Positions 61,001-64,000 of a DNA stretch of 64,000 nt are shown here, one piece after another. Origin of the DNA: JAGTVG01 sp964543195 (GTDB taxonomy: Bacteria; Bacteroidota; Bacteroidia; Cytophagales; Cyclobacteriaceae); assembly GCA_964543195.1 (NCBI GenBank), contig CAZIXF010000009.1:1-64000 (forward strand). The letters run 5' to 3'. A program made the position numbers and the translations under genes. Within the stretch, counting starts at the first letter, position 1. Each line of letters opens with the position of its first letter. The notes beneath the pieces are model-generated. The model was given only the letters and a program-made list of their open reading frames with translations. It searched no databases and was not told the origin of the DNA.

Positions 61001-61885
61001 TTAACCTTCAGACAGGGCATTTGCTCCACCCACAATTTCATTCAATTCTCTGGTAATGACCGCCTGGCGTGTCCGGTTGTACATTATATTGAGGTCGTAT
61101 AAGATATCCTCCGCATTTTCCGAGGCCTGGTCCATGGCCGTCATTCTTGCGCCATGTTCGGCGGCAAACGATTCAAGAATGGCTTTATAGAACTGAATAT
61201 GCAATGTTTTGGGGATAAGTTCAGTAATGATCTGAATTTGGGAAGGTTCAAAAATATAATTCAACGAGAAAGAATCCTCCTCGTCCGTTTCAGCTACCTC
61301 AACCGGCAGAAACTGATCCATCCTCAGGATCTGTGTGGCTACATTCTTAAATTCATTATACACCAGATAAACCTTATCGTATTTTCCGCTTTTAAAGGAT
61401 TGCATCGCGAATTGAGCAATCTCCTTTACTTTTTCATAAGAAAGATCGGAAAACAATTCCCAATAATCATCAATAACATTAAAATCCCTTTTCCTGTAAA
61501 AATCAAAGGATTTTTTGCCTACAGGAAGAATATCGAGCCTGTCATCTTCATAATACTCCAGCAGATCACTATTAATTGCAGCCTTTACTTTTTTAAATAC
61601 ATTACTGTTGAAGGCACCGCAAAGCCCACGGTCCGAAGTGATCACCAGGATCAAAATGCGGTTAACTTCACGTTTCTCGGCATATTCACTTTTTACCGAC
61701 TGACCGGAGGCCTTTACCACATTATTCAGAATATCGTTCAGTTTTTCAGCATACGGTCGCATCTGTAAAATATTATCCTGTGCTCTCCTGAGCTTGGAGG
61801 CAGCCACCATTTTCATGGCCCTTGTGATCTGTTGTGTCGATTTGATTGACCGTATTCGATTTCGTACTTCCTTAAGGCTTGGCAT
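61001..61885 (-). CDS. atpG: ATP synthase gamma subunit
   Basis: 294 residues; N-terminal coil KEVRNRIRSIKSTQQITRAMKMVAASKLRRAQ (in part) and the C-terminal MTAMDQASENAEDILYDLN, which form the rotor shaft, frame a Rossmann domain with ITSDRGLCGAFNSNVFK. Ends the visible atp operon; beta and epsilon genes do not follow here. Confidence 0.97.
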   Translation of the reverse strand: MPSLKEVRNRIRSIKSTQQITRAMKMVAASKLRRAQDNILQMRPYAEKLNDILNNVVKASGQSVKSEYAEKREVNRILILVITSDRGLCGAFNSNVFKKVKAAINSDLLEYYEDDRLDILPVGKKSFDFYRKRDFNVIDDYWELFSDLSYEKVKEIAQFAMQSFKSGKYDKVYLVYNEFKNVATQILRMDQFLPVEVAETDEEDSFSLNYIFEPSQIQIITELIPKTLHIQFYKAILESFAAEHGARMTAMDQASENAEDILYDLNIMYNRTRQAVITRELNEIVGGANALSEG

Positions 61886-61904
61886 AATTTATTTCCGGAG
61901 CGAA

Positions 61905-63485
61905 TTAAGTCTGATAATTTTTTGCAATCTTGGCACCTATTTCTCTGAGCTTATCATCGATTTCATCAGTCATTTGACCTTTTTTAAGCTTGTCGAGGAT
62001 ATCCTGCTGATTAGCTTCCAACTCATTTATATATTCATTTTCAAAATCCTTGACCTTATTCAGGGCCACCTTATCGATAATACCTTTAGTAGAGGCGAAT
62101 ATGATGGCTACCTGTTGTTCCACGGGAACCGGTGAAAACTGAGGTTGTTTAAGTATTTCCTGATTCCTTCTTCCCCTATCAATTACAAGCTGTGTAGATT
62201 TATCTAGATCTGATCCAAACTTGGCAAAGGCTTCCATCTCCCGGAACTGTGCCTGATCGAGTTTGAGTGTGCCCGCTACTTGCTTCATGGATTTGATCTG
62301 GGCTTTACCTCCCACCCGTGATACGGATATACCCACATTAATCGCAGGCCTGATTCCGGCATTGAACAGATCGGTCTCGAGGAAGATCTGTCCATCGGTA
62401 ATGGATATTACGTTCGTAGGAATATAGGCTGATACATCTCCTGCCTGGGTCTCAATAATAGGAAGAGCGGTAAGAGAACCTCCTCCTTTTACCTTATCTT
62501 CTATGGAGGGGGGCAGATCATTCATTTTTTTGGCTACTGCATCACTTGAATTGATCTTTGCCGCTCGTTCCAGCAAGCGGGAGTGCAGATAAAACACATC
62601 GCCAGGATAAGCTTCCCTTCCCGGAGGGCGTCGCAATAAAAGCGATACTTCACGATAAGCTACCGCCTGTTTTGAGAGGTCATCATATATCAGCAGGGCC
62701 GGACGACCGGTATCCCTGAAATATTCCCCAATGGACGCACCTGCAAATGGGGCGAAGAACTGGAGAGGTGCCGGATCCGAAGCATTGGCAGCCACTACTA
62801 TCGTATAATCCATCGCACCGTGCTTCTCGAGTGCGGCCACCACATGAGCTACCGTAGAAGCTTTCTGCCCGCAGGCTACATAGACACAATATACCGGTTC
62901 TCCCTGCTCATAAAATTCCCGCTGATTGATTATGGTATCCACGGCAATAGCACTTTTGCCGGTCTGACGGTCACCAATGATCAACTCACGCTGTCCTCTC
63001 CCGATGGGTATCATGGAGTCCACTGCCTTTAACCCGGTCTGAAGTGGTTCACTCACAGGTTCCCGGTAAATCACACCCGGGGCTTTCCGTTCCAGAGGCA
63101 TTTCAAAAAGATCGCCTTTTATTTCACCCTTACCATCTACAGGACGGCCAAGCGGATCAACCACCCTGCCAAGCATTTTTTCACCAACCCGGATCGAGGC
63201 AATGCGGCCGGTTCTTTTAACCGTATCGCCTTCCTTGATCTTTTCAGATGCTCCAAATAAAACCGCACCCACGTTATCTTCTTCCAGGTTTAATACAAGG
63301 GCACTGGTGCCATCTTCGAATTCAAGCAATTCATAGGCCTGAGCCTTGGTAAGTCCATAGATCCGGGCAACGCCATCGCCGATCTGTAATACCGTTCCGA
63401 CCTCTTCCAGTTCGGACTCTGTACGGAAATCTGATAATTGTTCCCGTAATATAGCTGATACCTCATCGGGTCTTACTTCTGCCAT
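61905..63485 (-). CDS. atpA: ATP synthase alpha subunit
   Basis: 526 residues. Walker A GDRQTGKSA at 171-179, Walker B ALLIYDDLSKQA, and RPPGREAYPGD including the arginine-finger stretch. Forms the catalytic hexamer with beta. Spacing to atpG is 19 bp. Confidence 0.97.
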   Translation of the reverse strand: MAEVRPDEVSAILREQLSDFRTESELEEVGTVLQIGDGVARIYGLTKAQAYELLEFEDGTSALVLNLEEDNVGAVLFGASEKIKEGDTVKRTGRIASIRVGEKMLGRVVDPLGRPVDGKGEIKGDLFEMPLERKAPGVIYREPVSEPLQTGLKAVDSMIPIGRGQRELIIGDRQTGKSAIAVDTIINQREFYEQGEPVYCVYVACGQKASTVAHVVAALEKHGAMDYTIVVAANASDPAPLQFFAPFAGASIGEYFRDTGRPALLIYDDLSKQAVAYREVSLLLRRPPGREAYPGDVFYLHSRLLERAAKINSSDAVAKKMNDLPPSIEDKVKGGGSLTALPIIETQAGDVSAYIPTNVISITDGQIFLETDLFNAGIRPAINVGISVSRVGGKAQIKSMKQVAGTLKLDQAQFREMEAFAKFGSDLDKSTQLVIDRGRRNQEILKQPQFSPVPVEQQVAIIFASTKGIIDKVALNKVKDFENEYINELEANQQDILDKLKKGQMTDEIDDKLREIGAKIAKNYQT

Positions 63486-63505
63486 TAGTTTATATATTTA
63501 TTATT

Positions 63506-64000
63506 CTATGATACAATCAATTTTTTTCTTATTTCTCTTAGTTTGGAGGAAACGGAGCTATCAATCTGTTTATCTCCTATTTTAACCACAAATCCTCCTA
63601 TCAGATCTTCCTTTACTTTTTCATTTAATTCTACCTTCCAGTCCTTGCCTACGTAATCCCTGGCAAAATCCATGAAGTCTTCACGCAATGATTTATCCAG
63701 CTTTCCTGGAGTTACTACCTCAACGATCTGTATTTTCTTATGCTGCCGGTATAGAACAAGGAATTGCCCGGCAATGTCCGGAAGTACATCCTCTCTTCCT
63801 TTCCGTGTAACAATCTCTATAAATCTGAAAGTGAGTTCGTTGAATTTTTCCTCAAAAATATGTTTGATGATACCGGACTTCTTATAACTATGGATGATCG
63901 GATTTCTCAGGAAGTTGATAAAGTCCCTGTTCGTATTACAAAGACTATAGAACATGTCAATATCTTCCTTTACTTCCTCAAGTTTTTCGTTATCAATGGC
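63506..64000 (-). CDS. atpH: ATP synthase delta subunit, 5' end outside the window
   Basis: The frame remains open from the Met at 63955 to the window edge (AIDNEKLEEVKEDID), and the start lies beyond 64000. Seen part has the N-domain end (FINFLRNPIIHSYKK, LTFRFIEIVTRKGRED) and the conserved C-terminal GGFVVKIGDKQIDSSVSSKLR. Links F1 to the peripheral stalk. Stop is 20 bp before atpA. Confidence 0.95.
   Translation of the reverse strand, partial: AIDNEKLEEVKEDIDMFYSLCNTNRDFINFLRNPIIHSYKKSGIIKHIFEEKFNELTFRFIEIVTRKGREDVLPDIAGQFLVLYRQHKKIQIVEVVTPGKLDKSLREDFMDFARDYVGKDWKVELNEKVKEDLIGGFVVKIGDKQIDSSVSSKLREIRKKLIVS

Overview
The window looks like a stretch of chromosome from a Bacteroidota bacterium, class Bacteroidia, probably a free-living member of the Bacteroidales/Marinilabiliales. 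The family content says so: DUF4270 and DUF3822 proteins, a BT_3928-type DoxX protein, DUF1599, the zinc-less DksA-like protein, a PorE-type OmpA lipoprotein, a catalytic-domain-only glycogen synthase beside panC, bacterial GGGP/heptaprenylglyceryl phosphate synthase, and cdaA overlapping folP. Several spacers carry the Bacteroidota promoter pattern TTTG-N19-22-TANNTTTG; the clearest copy precedes the only tRNA gene. Many genes start with TTG or GTG. No rRNA, CRISPR array, prophage or intact insertion sequence is visible.

Layout. 1-7.9 kb: long NfeD protease, an 800-bp gene-free stretch with hairpins and tandem repeats, LysM/DPBB envelope protein, TIGR02757 protein, pyrE, Nudix, coaD, DUF3822 and a protein with a lipoyl-like insertion. 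7.9-16.5 kb: second Nudix, RecD-like helicase, DUF1573, DUF423, YggS, cdaA-folP, DUF1599, BT_3928, a lone OppB-type permease and aroK. 16.4-25.2 kb: outer-membrane barrel, Ser/Arg/Tyr-rich exported protein, proS, NfeD-FloA pair, a small MITE-like element, metF, apt, VTT protein. 25.2-34.8 kb: glmS, DUF4270, short glycogen synthase, panC-panD, LPG-synthase-like protein, rfaE2, zinc peptidase, AraC regulator and GGGPS. 34.8-41.2 kb: two small membrane proteins and three phosphate transporters (two NptA-type, one PiT with a PhoU-like tail). 41.2-54.3 kb: M20 amidohydrolase, SPOR lipoprotein, secA, THUMP-like methyltransferase, asd, lamin-tail protein, asparaginase, DksA-like, scpB, rluB-like. 54.4-64 kb: double thioredoxin protein, exported RraA-like protein, tRNA-Phe, PorE-like protein, purM-like, a small unknown, and the atpH-atpA-atpG end of the ATP synthase operon, cut by the window edge.

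How the parts relate. Most of it is housekeeping: nucleotide, cofactor (CoA, pantothenate, folate), amino-acid and envelope biosynthesis, secretion (SecA, a probable type IX secretion part) and energy. The genome is compact: about ten convergent gene pairs end within 20 bp of each other or overlap, mostly without a recognisable terminator.

I do not see a clear new multi-gene defence or metabolic system. The items most worth a second look are the lipoyl-like insertion in the 7039-7824 protein, the orphan hairpin array with a U-tract at 1731-1852, the 157-bp inverted-repeat element at 22766-22922, the 20-bp minisatellite that supplies the 3' ends of two convergent genes, the THUMP-like methyltransferase that seems to need a CTG start inside the asd stop codon, and the Ser/Arg-rich exported protein.
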